64,000 nt of DNA from Clostridia bacterium (GTDB taxonomy: Bacteria > Bacillota > Clostridia > UBA1381): contig CAADTH010000068.1 of the NCBI GenBank assembly GCA_900751885.1, positions 124,001-188,000 of the forward strand. Direction: 5' to 3'. The translations under genes were made by a program, and so were the position numbers. The notes beneath the pieces are model-generated. The model was not told the origin of the DNA, searched no databases, and saw only the letters and a list, made by a program, of their open reading frames with translations. Of this stretch, positions 41,807 through 51,311 are shown piece by piece (position 1 is the stretch's first letter; every line of letters begins with the position of its first letter).

Positions 41807-44800
41807 TCACCTTACTGCCGCCTTGCCTACTGTCATTTCAAACGCCTTCAGCTGTGCTTCCTCACGGCTCTTTCCATACGCCTCTTCCTGCCTAATTGCC
41901 GAGACAATCTGCTTGTAATCCTTTGGTATCACCTTCACAAACCGTCCGCGCTCTGTCTGCCAATCCTCCAGCATTTTCTCTGCAATATCGCTTTTCGTAT
42001 ACGCATAGTGCGCTTCAATCATACCCTTCAGCTCATCCATATCCGCATCCTCTGCGACATCCTCCGGCAGTACCAACTCCCTGTTACAGCTCTCGGAAAA
42101 TGTTCCTGTTTTATCATACACATACGCCACGCCGCCCGACATCCCGGCCGCAAAATTGCGCCCGACTTTGCCGAGCACCACCACGCAGCCGCCTGTCATA
42201 TACTCGCATCCATGGTCGCCGATTCCTTCCACCACCGCGCGCACTCCGCTGTTGCGTACACAGAACCGCTCTCCCGCAACTCCTCTGATATACGCCTCCC
42301 CCGAGGTTGCCCCATAAAAAGCAACATTTCCGACAATCACATTTTTGCTCGGATCAAATTCTGCCTTTTCAGGCGGCACCACAATAATCCGTCCGCCTGA
42401 CAGCCCCTTTCCGATATAGTCGTTGCTGTCTCCCTCCAGCTTCATCGTGACGCCATGCGCCAAAAATGCGCCGAAGCTTTGTCCGGCAGACCCCACAAAA
42501 TGCAGGTTCACTGTACCGTCTGCAAGTCCCTTCTCTCCATACTCGCGCGCAATCTCCGATGAGAGAACCGTCCCTGTCACGCGGTCTGTATTGTGAATCT
42601 CCAGCTTTGCCTCCACCTGCTTTCCGTCTGTGAGTGCCGGACGGCATAGCCGCAGAAGCGTATTGATATCCAGCATCTTATCCATCTCATGATCCTGCAT
42701 CTGGGTATGGTAGCGCTCCCGGTCGCTCGAGATTCCCCCAGGCTGATACAGCAAGGAAGTCAAATCTACCTTTTCCGCCTTCCAATGCTCCTTGACCTTC
42801 TTCTGAGATAAAAATTCCACACGCCCTATCATCTCATCCACTGTCCTCACTCCGATTTTCGCCATCCACTCGCGCAAATCCTGTGCGATAAACCGCATGA
42901 AATTCTCTACGTACTCCGGCTTGCCGCTAAAGCGCGACCGAAGCTTTGGATTCTGCGTTGCGATTCCGACAGGACAGGTATCCAGATTGCACACACGCAT
43001 CATCACGCATCCGATTGCAACGAGTGGTCCTGTCGCAAACCCAAACTCCTCCGCGCCCAAAAGCGCTGCCACTGCCACATCGCGCCCAGTTAGTAGCTTT
43101 CCGTCCGTCTCCAGCACAACGTGGCTCCTGAGCTTGTTCATCAATAGTGCCTGGTGCGTCTCCGCCACGCCAAGCTCCCACGGAAGTCCCGCGTGCCGGA
43201 TACCCGTGCGCGGCGCCGCGCCCGTTCCGCCGTCATATCCGCTGACCAAAATCACATCCGCGCGCCCCTTTGCCACGCCGACCGCAATCGTTCCGACACC
43301 TGCCTCAGATACCAGCTTCACACTCACGCGCGCATCCCTGTTCGCGTTTTTTAAATCGCAGATGAGCTGTGCCAAATCCTCAATCGAGTAAATGTCATGG
43401 TGCGGTGGTGGTGAAATCAGGCTGACTCCCGGCGTGGAATGCCTCGCCCGCGCAATCCATGGATACACCTTGCCGCCCGGCAGATGCCCTCCCTCGCCGG
43501 GCTTTGCGCCCTGCGCCATCTTGATTTGAATTTCTCTTGCATTGTTCAAATAATGGATGTGTACTCCAAACCGTCCCGATGCCACCTGCTTGATTGCACT
43601 GCACCGCGAATCTCCGTTTTCATCCGGAATGTACCGCTCGGCAATCTCTCCGCCCTCACCGCTGTTGGACTTTCCGCCCAATCGGTTCATCGCAATGGCA
43701 AGGCACTCATGCGCCTCCTGGCTGATTGACCCATACGACATCGCTCCGGTCTTAAACCGCCTCACAATCGAATCCACCGATTCCACCCTGTCAATTGCAA
43801 TTGGCTTGTCGATTGTCTTGATATCAAGAAGCCCCCGAATCGTACACTGCTGGTGTGCATGCTCGTTCATCGCATTCGCATACTCCTGATACATTGCATA
43901 GTCCCCACTTCGGCACGCCATCTGCAATTTATAGATTGTCTCTGGATTGAACATATGGTACTCGCCCTTTGCGCGCCACTTATACGCGCCGCCGGTCTCC
44001 AGTGTCTCCTGTCCACCCTCTGTGACAAATGCCTTCACACAGCGCAGTCTTGTCTCCTTTTCCACATCGCTGATTCCGATTCCGCCGATTCGGGTGGTGG
44101 TGCCTGTAAAATACTCGTCTACAAACGTCTCACTCAGTCCAAGCGCCTCAAAAATCTGCGCGCCCTGATAGCTCTGCAATGTAGAAATCCCCATTTTGGA
44201 CATGACCTTGACCATTCCCTTTGTCACGCCTGTGATATATCTCTCTATCGCCTCCTTCGGCTCGAATGAAAGTTCCCCGTCCCTCGACAGCTGTTCTATC
44301 ACCTCATAGGCAAGATATGGACACACTGCGTTCGCACCATATCCAACCAGTGCCGCAAAGTGATGCACCTCCCTCGGCTCGCCTGTCTCCAGCACAATGC
44401 TCGCTCGCATTCTTGTTCCGGTTCGAATCAAGTGGTGATGAAGTCCTGACGCCGCCAAAAGCGCCGGGATTGGCAGAGCCCCTCTTCCTGCGCCCCTGTC
44501 TGACAGAATCAAGAGATTGTACCCATGCGAAATGGCAATATCCGCCGCATGAAACAGCGCGTCCAGTGCCTCTTTCATATCGCCATCGCGCTCCTTGGAA
44601 AACAGCATCGGAAGTGTAACCGCACGAATCCCATCCATTTGAACAGCTCGAAGCTTTTCCAAATTTCTGTTTGTCAAAATTGGTGTAGATAAGCGAATTC
44701 TTCGGCAGTTTTCCTCGGAGGGATACAGCAGATTCTCTCCGCTTCCCAACAATGTATTTGTGGACGTCACGATTTTTTCGCGGATTGCATCGATTGGAGG

Positions 44801-46513
44801 ATTGGTTACCTGTGCAAACAACTGCTTGAAATAATTGTATAACAGCTGAGGCTTTTCCGACATAACCGCAAGCGGAATATCTGTCCCCATCGCATGAATC
44901 GGATCGTCCGCCAGCTCTGACAGCTTTTTCACCGTCAGGTTGATGTCCTCCCAGGTGTATCCGAACAGCTTCTCCCTTGTCAAAAGCGTCTCCCCATCAG
45001 AAGTGCCGCGCTCACGCCCGTCAAAAAGCTCTGTAAGCTCCTGAATGCTTCTCTTAGACAGCTCCCTGTCCTCGTGAAGATCCTTCTCCTCTTTGATTTC
45101 CTGCACCAAATCGCTCCACTGCTTTCCTTGCTTTTCTCCGATTTCTTTTATGTCCCCAATTTCGACAAGGTTTTCCCTGACCCACTCGCAGTACGGATAC
45201 TTTTCCGCTTCCATCCTCTTGATTTCACTGTCCTCGATAATTTGTCCCTTTTCGGTATCAATGAGAAGCATCTTGCCAGGATGAAGCCGTTCCTTCTCCA
45301 CAATATCCTCCGGCGGCACATCCAGCACACCTGCCTCCGACGCCAAAATCACTGTTCCATCCTTTGTCACATAATACCTTGCCGGACGAAGGCCATTGCG
45401 GTCGAGCGTTGCCCCCACAAGCCGTCCGTCCGTGAATGCGATTGCCGCCGGACCGTCCCACGGCTCCATCACACAGCTGTTGTATTCATAAAACGCGCGC
45501 CTTTTCTCCTCCATATCGAGCTTGTTTTCCCACGGCTCCGGAATCGTCATCATCACAGCGTGCGGCAGAGAAAATCCGGAAAGCGTCAAAAACTGAATCA
45601 CATTGTCAAGCATCGCGGAATCACTTCCGTCTTCGTTGATAATCGGAAGCAGCTTCCTCATGTCCTCGCCAAATACCTCTGACGAAACCATTCTCTCCTT
45701 TGCCTTCATCCAGTTCATATTCGCCCGAATGGTGTTGATTTCTCCATTGTGGATAAGATACCGGTTCGGATGCGCCCGCTCCCAGCTCGGGAACGTGTTG
45801 GTGCTGAATCTGGAGTGGACCAGCGCAATCGCCGTCTCCATGTCCACATCCTTCAAATCCAGATAAAACTCACTCACCTGCTCCGGCGTCAGCATCCCCT
45901 TGTATACGATTGTCCGGCAGGACATGCTTGCAATATAAAAATACCTGTCCCTTTCCTTTTCTCCATGCCGAATTTCACTCTCTGCGCGCTTGCTGATGAG
46001 ATACAGCACCCTCTCAAAGGCTTGCTCGTCCGTCATCTCTCGCCCTCGCTTAATGAGCACCTGCATGATATGCGGACGGGTCTGCCGCGCCCCCTCGCCG
46101 ATACACGTTTCATACACCGGCACATCGCGGAATCCCAGCACCCCCTGCCCTTCCTCGCGTATGATTTCGGAAAGTTTGTGCATGCTCCACTGCCGTCTCT
46201 CCCTGTCAGGCGATAAAAAGAGCATCCCCACGCCATACTCCCCCTGCGCCGGAAGATGAATCCCCTCACTTTTGCACACCTTCTTTAAAAATTTATGCGG
46301 TGTCTGAATCAGAATCCCTGCGCCGTCGCCCGTCTCCGGGTCGCTTCCCACGCCGCCGCGGTGCTTTAGATTCACCAAAATCTGAATCGCTTGTGTAATC
46401 ATCCGGTGTGACGCGTTTCCCTTGCTGTTTACCACCATTCCAATCCCACAAGCGTCATGCTCAAACTGTGGGTCATACATCCCCTGCTTTTCCGGTACTC
46501 CAACTGGTTTCAT
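41807..46513 (-). CDS. gltB: Glutamate synthase large subunit
   Basis: A 1568-aa protein with an N-terminal class II glutamine amidotransferase. The likely catalytic Cys is C22 in EHDACGIGMV after a short propeptide, later HSRFSTNTFPSW. The central and FMN-binding domains follow (KPGEGGHLPGGKVYPWIARA, SGYDGGTGAAPRTGIRHAGL), with Fe-S cysteines in CNLDTCPVGIATQ and the C-terminal GXGXG beta-helix. Full length and intact. Preceded by a structured leader of unknown type. Confidence 0.98.
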   Translation of the reverse strand: MKPVGVPEKQGMYDPQFEHDACGIGMVVNSKGNASHRMITQAIQILVNLKHRGGVGSDPETGDGAGILIQTPHKFLKKVCKSEGIHLPAQGEYGVGMLFLSPDRERRQWSMHKLSEIIREEGQGVLGFRDVPVYETCIGEGARQTRPHIMQVLIKRGREMTDEQAFERVLYLISKRAESEIRHGEKERDRYFYIASMSCRTIVYKGMLTPEQVSEFYLDLKDVDMETAIALVHSRFSTNTFPSWERAHPNRYLIHNGEINTIRANMNWMKAKERMVSSEVFGEDMRKLLPIINEDGSDSAMLDNVIQFLTLSGFSLPHAVMMTIPEPWENKLDMEEKRRAFYEYNSCVMEPWDGPAAIAFTDGRLVGATLDRNGLRPARYYVTKDGTVILASEAGVLDVPPEDIVEKERLHPGKMLLIDTEKGQIIEDSEIKRMEAEKYPYCEWVRENLVEIGDIKEIGEKQGKQWSDLVQEIKEEKDLHEDRELSKRSIQELTELFDGRERGTSDGETLLTREKLFGYTWEDINLTVKKLSELADDPIHAMGTDIPLAVMSEKPQLLYNYFKQLFAQVTNPPIDAIREKIVTSTNTLLGSGENLLYPSEENCRRIRLSTPILTNRNLEKLRAVQMDGIRAVTLPMLFSKERDGDMKEALDALFHAADIAISHGYNLLILSDRGAGRGALPIPALLAASGLHHHLIRTGTRMRASIVLETGEPREVHHFAALVGYGANAVCPYLAYEVIEQLSRDGELSFEPKEAIERYITGVTKGMVKVMSKMGISTLQSYQGAQIFEALGLSETFVDEYFTGTTTRIGGIGISDVEKETRLRCVKAFVTEGGQETLETGGAYKWRAKGEYHMFNPETIYKLQMACRSGDYAMYQEYANAMNEHAHQQCTIRGLLDIKTIDKPIAIDRVESVDSIVRRFKTGAMSYGSISQEAHECLAIAMNRLGGKSNSGEGGEIAERYIPDENGDSRCSAIKQVASGRFGVHIHYLNNAREIQIKMAQGAKPGEGGHLPGGKVYPWIARARHSTPGVSLISPPPHHDIYSIEDLAQLICDLKNANRDARVSVKLVSEAGVGTIAVGVAKGRADVILVSGYDGGTGAAPRTGIRHAGLPWELGVAETHQALLMNKLRSHVVLETDGKLLTGRDVAVAALLGAEEFGFATGPLVAIGCVMMRVCNLDTCPVGIATQNPKLRSRFSGKPEYVENFMRFIAQDLREWMAKIGVRTVDEMIGRVEFLSQKKVKEHWKAEKVDLTSLLYQPGGISSDRERYHTQMQDHEMDKMLDINTLLRLCRPALTDGKQVEAKLEIHNTDRVTGTVLSSEIAREYGEKGLADGTVNLHFVGSAGQSFGAFLAHGVTMKLEGDSNDYIGKGLSGGRIIVVPPEKAEFDPSKNVIVGNVAFYGATSGEAYIRGVAGERFCVRNSGVRAVVEGIGDHGCEYMTGGCVVVLGKVGRNFAAGMSGGVAYVYDKTGTFSESCNRELVLPEDVAEDADMDELKGMIEAHYAYTKSDIAEKMLEDWQTERGRFVKVIPKDYKQIVSAIRQEEAYGKSREEAQLKAFEMTVGKAAVR

Positions 46514-46537
46514 GATGACTTCCTCCTTGCCTGTTAT

Positions 46538-46634
46538 AAAAAAAGACGCACGAATCCGTTTTCCCTAGGCACGGGAAAGCCGAAGCTCATATGATATTCG
46601 ACTCTCCTATGCCTAAGTTTCCCCAAGTAAAACG
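46538..46634 (-). ncRNA. Structured leader RNA before gltB, class unknown
   Basis: On the minus strand three nested stems are visible: CGTTTT/AAAACG (46629-46634 with 46557-46562), CTTAGGCA/TGCCTAGG (46610-46617 with 46564-46571), and GGAGAGTCGAA/TTCGGCTTTCC (46597-46607 with 46574-46584; two G-U pairs). After them comes GCGTC and a T-run of seven (46538-46544), before the gltB ribosome-binding site. It does not match the conserved cores of the glutamine, SAM, glycine, TPP or lysine riboswitches that I know. It may be a complex terminator/attenuator between dapL and gltB. Confidence 0.5.
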
Positions 46635-46658
46635 CTTCGAAACGCCTTTGTTTCTTCT

Positions 46659-47876
46659 CTATAGCACTGCCCGTATCCGCCGCATTGCCTCTTTTGTCGC
46701 TTCCGCTTCTCCAAATGCGGTCAAACGAATATATCCCTCTCCGCTCGGGCCAAAGCCCACCCCCGGCGTCGTTACAACCGCCGCCTCTTTGAGCAGAACG
46801 TCGAAAAATCCCCACGAGTCAATCCCATCCGGCGTTTTCGCCCAGATATACGGCGCGTTCACACCACCGTACACACACAGCCCCGCCTCTTTGAGTCCGT
46901 CGCGGATGATGCGCGCGTTCTCCTGATAATAGCGGATTGTTTCAGAAATCTCTTTCTTTCCCTCCGGCGAATACACCGCCGCCGCTCCGCGCTGTACAAT
47001 GTACGCCGCTCCGTTAAACTTTGTTGTCTGCCTTCTAAGCCACAAATCCCAAAGTGCCGTCCCGTTTACGCTTACACTCTTTGGAATAACAGTATACGCG
47101 CACCGCGTGCCTGTAAAGCCGGCTGTTTTTGAAAAGCTTCGAAACTCAATTGCACACTCCTGCGCGCCGTCAATCTCAAAAATGCTGTGCGGCACATCCT
47201 CCTGTGTGATAAATGCCTCATATGCCGCGTCATACAAAATGACCGCACCCTCTTCTCTTGCATAGTCGACCCACGCCTTGAGCTGTGTACGGCTTGCCGC
47301 CATGCCCGTCGGGTTGTTCGGAAAGCACAGGTAAATCAAATCCACATGCTCCCTTGGAAGCTCGGGCAGAAATCCATTCTCCTCCCTGCACGGCATATAC
47401 AAAAGATTCGACCACCTGCCGGTGTCGTGATTAAATTCCCCTGCCCGTCCGCTCATCGCGTTCGTATCCACATACACCGGATATACTGGGTCGCAAACTG
47501 CCACCTTGTTGTCCACTGAAAAAATATCCGTGATATTGCCTGTGTCAGACTTTGCCCCATCTGAGACAAAAATCTCATCGTCCGCAATCGGTATGCCGCG
47601 CGTTCGGTAATCATTCTCTGCGATTCGCTTTCTTAGAAACTCATACCCCTGCTCTGGTCCATACCCGTGAAACCCTTCCCTTGTCCCCATCTCATCGACC
47701 GCATCGTGCATTGCCTGCACGACCGCGCCCGCAAGCGGACGCGTCACATCGCCAATTCCCATGCGGATTATCTTTTTTTCTGGATTCTCCCCAGTGTAGT
47801 CTGCCACCTTTTTTGCAATGACAGAAAATAGATAGCTGCCGGGCAGCTTCAAATAATTCTCATTGATTTTCGCCAT
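46659..47876 (-). CDS. dapL: LL-diaminopimelate aminotransferase
   Basis: A 405-aa PLP enzyme converting tetrahydrodipicolinate to LL-diaminopimelate in one step, the DapL route of lysine and cell-wall precursor synthesis. VNGxx start region KINENYLKLPGSYLFSVIAK, FVSDGAKSDTGNI, CFPNNPTG and the PLP lysine region EFRSFSKTAGFTGTRCAY are diagnostic. Start at 47876 with AAAGGAGGAG upstream. Adjacent to dapF, the next enzyme. Confidence 0.97.
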   Translation of the reverse strand: MAKINENYLKLPGSYLFSVIAKKVADYTGENPEKKIIRMGIGDVTRPLAGAVVQAMHDAVDEMGTREGFHGYGPEQGYEFLRKRIAENDYRTRGIPIADDEIFVSDGAKSDTGNITDIFSVDNKVAVCDPVYPVYVDTNAMSGRAGEFNHDTGRWSNLLYMPCREENGFLPELPREHVDLIYLCFPNNPTGMAASRTQLKAWVDYAREEGAVILYDAAYEAFITQEDVPHSIFEIDGAQECAIEFRSFSKTAGFTGTRCAYTVIPKSVSVNGTALWDLWLRRQTTKFNGAAYIVQRGAAAVYSPEGKKEISETIRYYQENARIIRDGLKEAGLCVYGGVNAPYIWAKTPDGIDSWGFFDVLLKEAAVVTTPGVGFGPSGEGYIRLTAFGEAEATKEAMRRIRAVL

Positions 47877-47889
47877 GCTGTCTCCTCCT

Positions 47890-48720
47890 TTATGAAAGCG
47901 CTCCGTCGAACACAAACTGGGCAGGTCCTGTCATGTATACATTTCCATCCTCTTCGCTCCATTCGATGTGCAGGCTTCCGCCCAAAAGAGCCACATCCAC
48001 ACTGCGCCCTGTCTTTCCGCACAGCATTGCCGCAACCGCCGCGGCGCACGCGCCGGTTCCGCATGCGAGCGTTTCGCCTGTCCCCCGCTCCCACACGCGC
48101 ATTCTGATTGCGGACGCATTGATAATCTCCACAAACTCTGTGTTCGTCCTGCTTGGAAACATCGGATGGTGCTCAAACCGGGGACCAATCCTTTCAAGCT
48201 CCAGTGCATTGATTTCATCTAAAAACACCACCGCGTGTGGGTTTCCCATTGACACACATGTCAGCTCATACTCTCTGCCATCCACCAAAACCGGCTTCCG
48301 GATAACAGTCTCACCCTCTGCAAGCACTGGAATCTCCTTTGGCAAAAGAATCGGCGCACCCATATTCACGCGCACTGTCTGTACCTTCCCATCCTCTATA
48401 TACAGCTCTAGCTCCTTGATTCCGGCAAGCGTCTCGACTGTCAGGCTTGTCTTTCGGGTCAGTCCCCTGTCATACACATACTTTCCCACACAACGGATTG
48501 CGTTGCCGCACATTTCCGCCTGCGTGCCGTCTGCATTGTACATCTCCATACAAAAATCCGCCCTGTCTGACGGCAGAATCATGACAAGACCATCCGACCC
48601 GATGCCAAAGTGCCGGTTCGATACTCTTCTTGCCATCTCGTTTCTATTGTCTACAAATTCCTCAAAACCATTCACATAAACGTAATCATTTCCGAGTCCC
48701 TGCATCTTTGTAAATTTCAT
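47890..48720 (-). CDS. dapF: Diaminopimelate epimerase
   Basis: A 276-aa enzyme making meso-diaminopimelate. The paired catalytic cysteines lie in AEMCGNAIRCVG and LACGTGACAAAVAA, and the N-terminal signature MQGLGNDYVYVN is intact. It lies between the ANTAR regulator and dapL in an apparent nitrogen/wall precursor operon. Confidence 0.98.
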   Translation of the reverse strand: MKFTKMQGLGNDYVYVNGFEEFVDNRNEMARRVSNRHFGIGSDGLVMILPSDRADFCMEMYNADGTQAEMCGNAIRCVGKYVYDRGLTRKTSLTVETLAGIKELELYIEDGKVQTVRVNMGAPILLPKEIPVLAEGETVIRKPVLVDGREYELTCVSMGNPHAVVFLDEINALELERIGPRFEHHPMFPSRTNTEFVEIINASAIRMRVWERGTGETLACGTGACAAAVAAMLCGKTGRSVDVALLGGSLHIEWSEEDGNVYMTGPAQFVFDGALS

Positions 48721-48729
48721 CTCATTCTC

Positions 48730-49245
48730 CTACCCAATAATCCGTCTCGCCGTGTCCGCCATCCTCGCTCCTGTATCCATGCTCCGCTTCTGGATAAAGC
48801 GATGCGCCTCACTTTCTGTCATCCGATACCGCTCCATCAGGATTGCCTTCGCCTTGTCCATCAGCTTCTTCTCCTCTTTGCCGCGCGTCTGCGTCCTCTG
48901 GTGCGACGGACGAAGCAACAGATTGACAGATGCCGAAAGCTCCACATAATTGACCGGAAGGGGGAGCACCACAATTCCATCTGACCGCATGACATCCTGC
49001 TCTCTGGCAGATGCAATCACCAAAAGGGAGAAGGTATGCGGCAAATCCTCATACATCGACTCTGCGGTCGCATCTGGCAGGCGAAAGCTTGTCACAACTA
49101 CCCCCTCCTCCAAATCCGACACCTGACGCATGACCTCCGCGCGCGACTGGCATACCGCAAAGACTGGTATTCCCCCAGCTTCCAGCATTCTCTTAATTTT
49201 CGCGGATAATTCCCTTTTTGCAAATGCCACTATCACTGCTTCCAT
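48730..49245 (-). CDS. ANTAR-domain response-regulator-like antiterminator
   Basis: A 171-aa protein. An N-terminal receiver-like domain (MEAVIVAFAKRELSAKIKRM through LLVIASAREQDVM) lacks the usual phospho-acceptor setting. The C-terminal ANTAR RNA-binding domain reads LMDKAKAILMERYRMTESEA then HRFIQKRSMDTGARMADTAR. ANTAR proteins bind paired RNA hairpins and prevent termination. It sits directly behind glnA and ahead of dapF, dapL, gltB and gltD. Both the glnA leader and the gltB leader have terminator-like RNA, so these are its likely targets (inference). Confidence 0.9.
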   Translation of the reverse strand: MEAVIVAFAKRELSAKIKRMLEAGGIPVFAVCQSRAEVMRQVSDLEEGVVVTSFRLPDATAESMYEDLPHTFSLLVIASAREQDVMRSDGIVVLPLPVNYVELSASVNLLLRPSHQRTQTRGKEEKKLMDKAKAILMERYRMTESEAHRFIQKRSMDTGARMADTARRIIG

Positions 49246-49275
49246 AAAGCCGCACTCCCCCTGACATTCTACGAT

Positions 49276-50607
49276 TTAATACAGTACCAAATAGTTGTCT
49301 AGCTCCCACTGGTTGATTCGCGCCCTGTAATCCTGATACTCCAGCTCCTTCGCCTTACTATAGGACTCATGTACATGCTCTCCCAACAGCTCTCTCACAA
49401 AGTCCGATTTCTTTGCATTTTTCACCGCTTCATTGAGACTGATTGGCAGCTGGCGGATTCCCAGCTTCTCCCTCTCCTCATCCGACATCGCATATAAATT
49501 TGCATCAATGCCCGGCGGCGGCACCATTCCCTTCTCAATTCCATCGAGTCCTGCCGCCAGACAAGCGGCAAGCGCAAGATATGGATTCGCTGCCGGATCG
49601 GGACACCGGAGCTCCACCCTTGTGGATTCCCCTCCGCTTGCGGGAACGCGAATGAGCGGCGTCCTGTTTTTCGCTGACCAAGCCATGTAACAAGGCGCCT
49701 CATACCCAGGCACCAGCCGCTTATATGAATTGACGAGCGGATTCGTCAGACACGCCATGTCGGGCATGTGGTGAAGAAGTCCTGCAATAAACTGATAGGC
49801 AAGCGCGGAGAGCCCCAGCTCGTCGTCAGGACTAGAAAACATGTTCTTCCCGTCCCTTGACAGCGACATGTTGATGTGCATTCCCGATCCGTTGATTCCA
49901 TAGATTGGCTTTGGCATAAACGTCGCGTGCAGACCGTGCCGCCTTGCGATGGTTTTGACCACCAGCTTAAACGTCATAATCCGATCCGCGGTCAACAGAG
50001 CCTCCCCATACTTAAAGTCGATTTCATGCTGTCCGTGCGCCACCTCATGGTGGGACGCCTCAATCTCAAAGTCCATATCCTCCAGCGTCAGACAGATTTC
50101 TCTTCGGCAATTCTCCCCATTGTCAATCGGCGCAAGGTCAAAATATCCGCCCTTGTCATTCGTCTCTGTTGTCGGATTGCCCTGTTCATCCGTATGAAAC
50201 AGGAAAAATTCACATTCCGGTCCCACGTTGAAGGTGTATCCCATGCGTTTCGCACGCTCCACCTGCCGGCGCAGAATGTAGCGCGGATCTCCCTCGAACG
50301 GCTTTCCCTCCGGCGTGTAGATATCACAGATAAACCGTGCAACCTTCCCCTGCTGTGGACGCCACGGAAAAATCTCAAACGAATCCAAATCAGGGTTTAG
50401 ATACATGTCAGATTCCTCGATGCGCACCAACCCTTCAATGGATGACCCATCGAACATAATCTTATTATTCAATGCCTTCTCAAGCTGTGATGCTGTGATT
50501 GCGATATTTTTCATGTGTCCCAATACATCCGTGAACTGAAGCCGGATAAACTTGACATCCTCCTCCTCAACCAAACACATAATGTCCTCTCTCGTATACT
50601 TTGCCAT
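49276..50607 (-). CDS. glnA: Glutamine synthetase, type I
   Basis: A 443-aa GSI-alpha-type enzyme. FDGSSIEGLVRIEESDMYL, the ATP/metal motif HHEVAHGQHEIDFKY, KPIYGINGSGMHINMSL and NPLVNSYKRLVPGYEAPCY are intact. No adenylylation motif of the beta type is seen. The start at 50607 (MAKYTR) is chosen over an ATG 6 nt upstream for better spacing to AAGGAGG. Has its own promoter and a leader terminator. Confidence 0.97.
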   Translation of the reverse strand: MAKYTREDIMCLVEEEDVKFIRLQFTDVLGHMKNIAITASQLEKALNNKIMFDGSSIEGLVRIEESDMYLNPDLDSFEIFPWRPQQGKVARFICDIYTPEGKPFEGDPRYILRRQVERAKRMGYTFNVGPECEFFLFHTDEQGNPTTETNDKGGYFDLAPIDNGENCRREICLTLEDMDFEIEASHHEVAHGQHEIDFKYGEALLTADRIMTFKLVVKTIARRHGLHATFMPKPIYGINGSGMHINMSLSRDGKNMFSSPDDELGLSALAYQFIAGLLHHMPDMACLTNPLVNSYKRLVPGYEAPCYMAWSAKNRTPLIRVPASGGESTRVELRCPDPAANPYLALAACLAAGLDGIEKGMVPPPGIDANLYAMSDEEREKLGIRQLPISLNEAVKNAKKSDFVRELLGEHVHESYSKAKELEYQDYRARINQWELDNYLVLY

Positions 50608-50651
50608 CGCCATATCCTCCTTCGTTTCCATTCCCAATATTTTCTAAAAAT

Positions 50652-50686
50652 AAAAAAGGGTATCCCAATCAAATTGGAACACCCTT
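50652..50686 (-). terminator. Terminator/attenuator in the glnA leader
   Basis: AAGGGTGTTCCAAT TTG ATTGGGATACCCTT followed by TTTTTT on the minus strand. It ends trpEG transcription and also lies downstream of the glnA promoter start (about 50693), so it can attenuate glnA. Confidence 0.85.
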
Positions 50687-50699
50687 GCTCTTATCAAAC

Positions 50700-50728
50700 A
50701 GTCTAGCACAGCCAAACGCATTTGTCAA
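50700..50728 (-). promoter_or_regulatory. Sigma-A promoter of glnA
   Basis: TTGACA (50723-50728), 17-bp spacer, TAGACT (50700-50705). The predicted start is only about 7 nt before the terminator stem. Confidence 0.78.
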
Positions 50729-50741
50729 GCCTTGTTATTTT

Positions 50742-51311
50742 TCAATTTTTTCCATTTAAAAAATTTTCTATCATCCGCATTCCCATTGGTGTCAACACGG
50801 ATTCCGGGTGGAATTGCACGCCATAGATTGGACGCTCCCTGTGCGCCATCGCCATAATACACCCATCCTCTGTCCTTGCCGTGACCGCAAGGCAATCCGG
50901 CACACTTTCCGGCTCGACCGTCAGGGAATGGTATCTTGCCACCTGAAACGCATCTCCCATTCCATCCAAAATCGGCGAACAAGCCGTTACCCTTGCCATG
51001 TCCGCCTTGCCGTGCATAATCTCAGGCGCATGGACGATGTGTGCGCCAAACGCCTCTCCAATCGCCTGATGCCCAAGACATACCCCCAGAAGCGGAATAT
51101 CCTTGTTTTTTTGAATCAGCTCAACACAGATTCCGGCATCCTTTGGATACCCGGGACCTGGTGACAGGACAATATGGGATGGATTTTTTGCAAGCACCTC
51201 GCCTGCTGTGATTTTATCATTGCGGTACACCTCAATCTCCGGATTGCGCTCGCCGATATACTGATACAGATTGTAGACAAACGAGTCATAATTATCAATT
51301 AGGATGATCAT
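50742..51311 (-). CDS. trpG: Anthranilate synthase glutamine amidotransferase component
   Basis: A 189-aa class I amidotransferase. Catalytic Cys in LLGVCLGHQAIGEAFG and His/Glu in VQFHPESVLT. It overlaps trpE by 4 bp. Could also serve p-aminobenzoate synthesis, as TrpG/PabA do in many Firmicutes. No trpDCFBA follows; the operon ends here. Confidence 0.95.
   Translation of the reverse strand: MIILIDNYDSFVYNLYQYIGERNPEIEVYRNDKITAGEVLAKNPSHIVLSPGPGYPKDAGICVELIQKNKDIPLLGVCLGHQAIGEAFGAHIVHAPEIMHGKADMARVTACSPILDGMGDAFQVARYHSLTVEPESVPDCLAVTARTEDGCIMAMAHRERPIYGVQFHPESVLTPMGMRMIENFLNGKN

Noticed and set aside
46538..46634. gltB leader as a glutamine, SAM, glycine, lysine or TPP riboswitch
   Set aside because: None of the conserved core sequences of these classes is present, so it is left unclassified.
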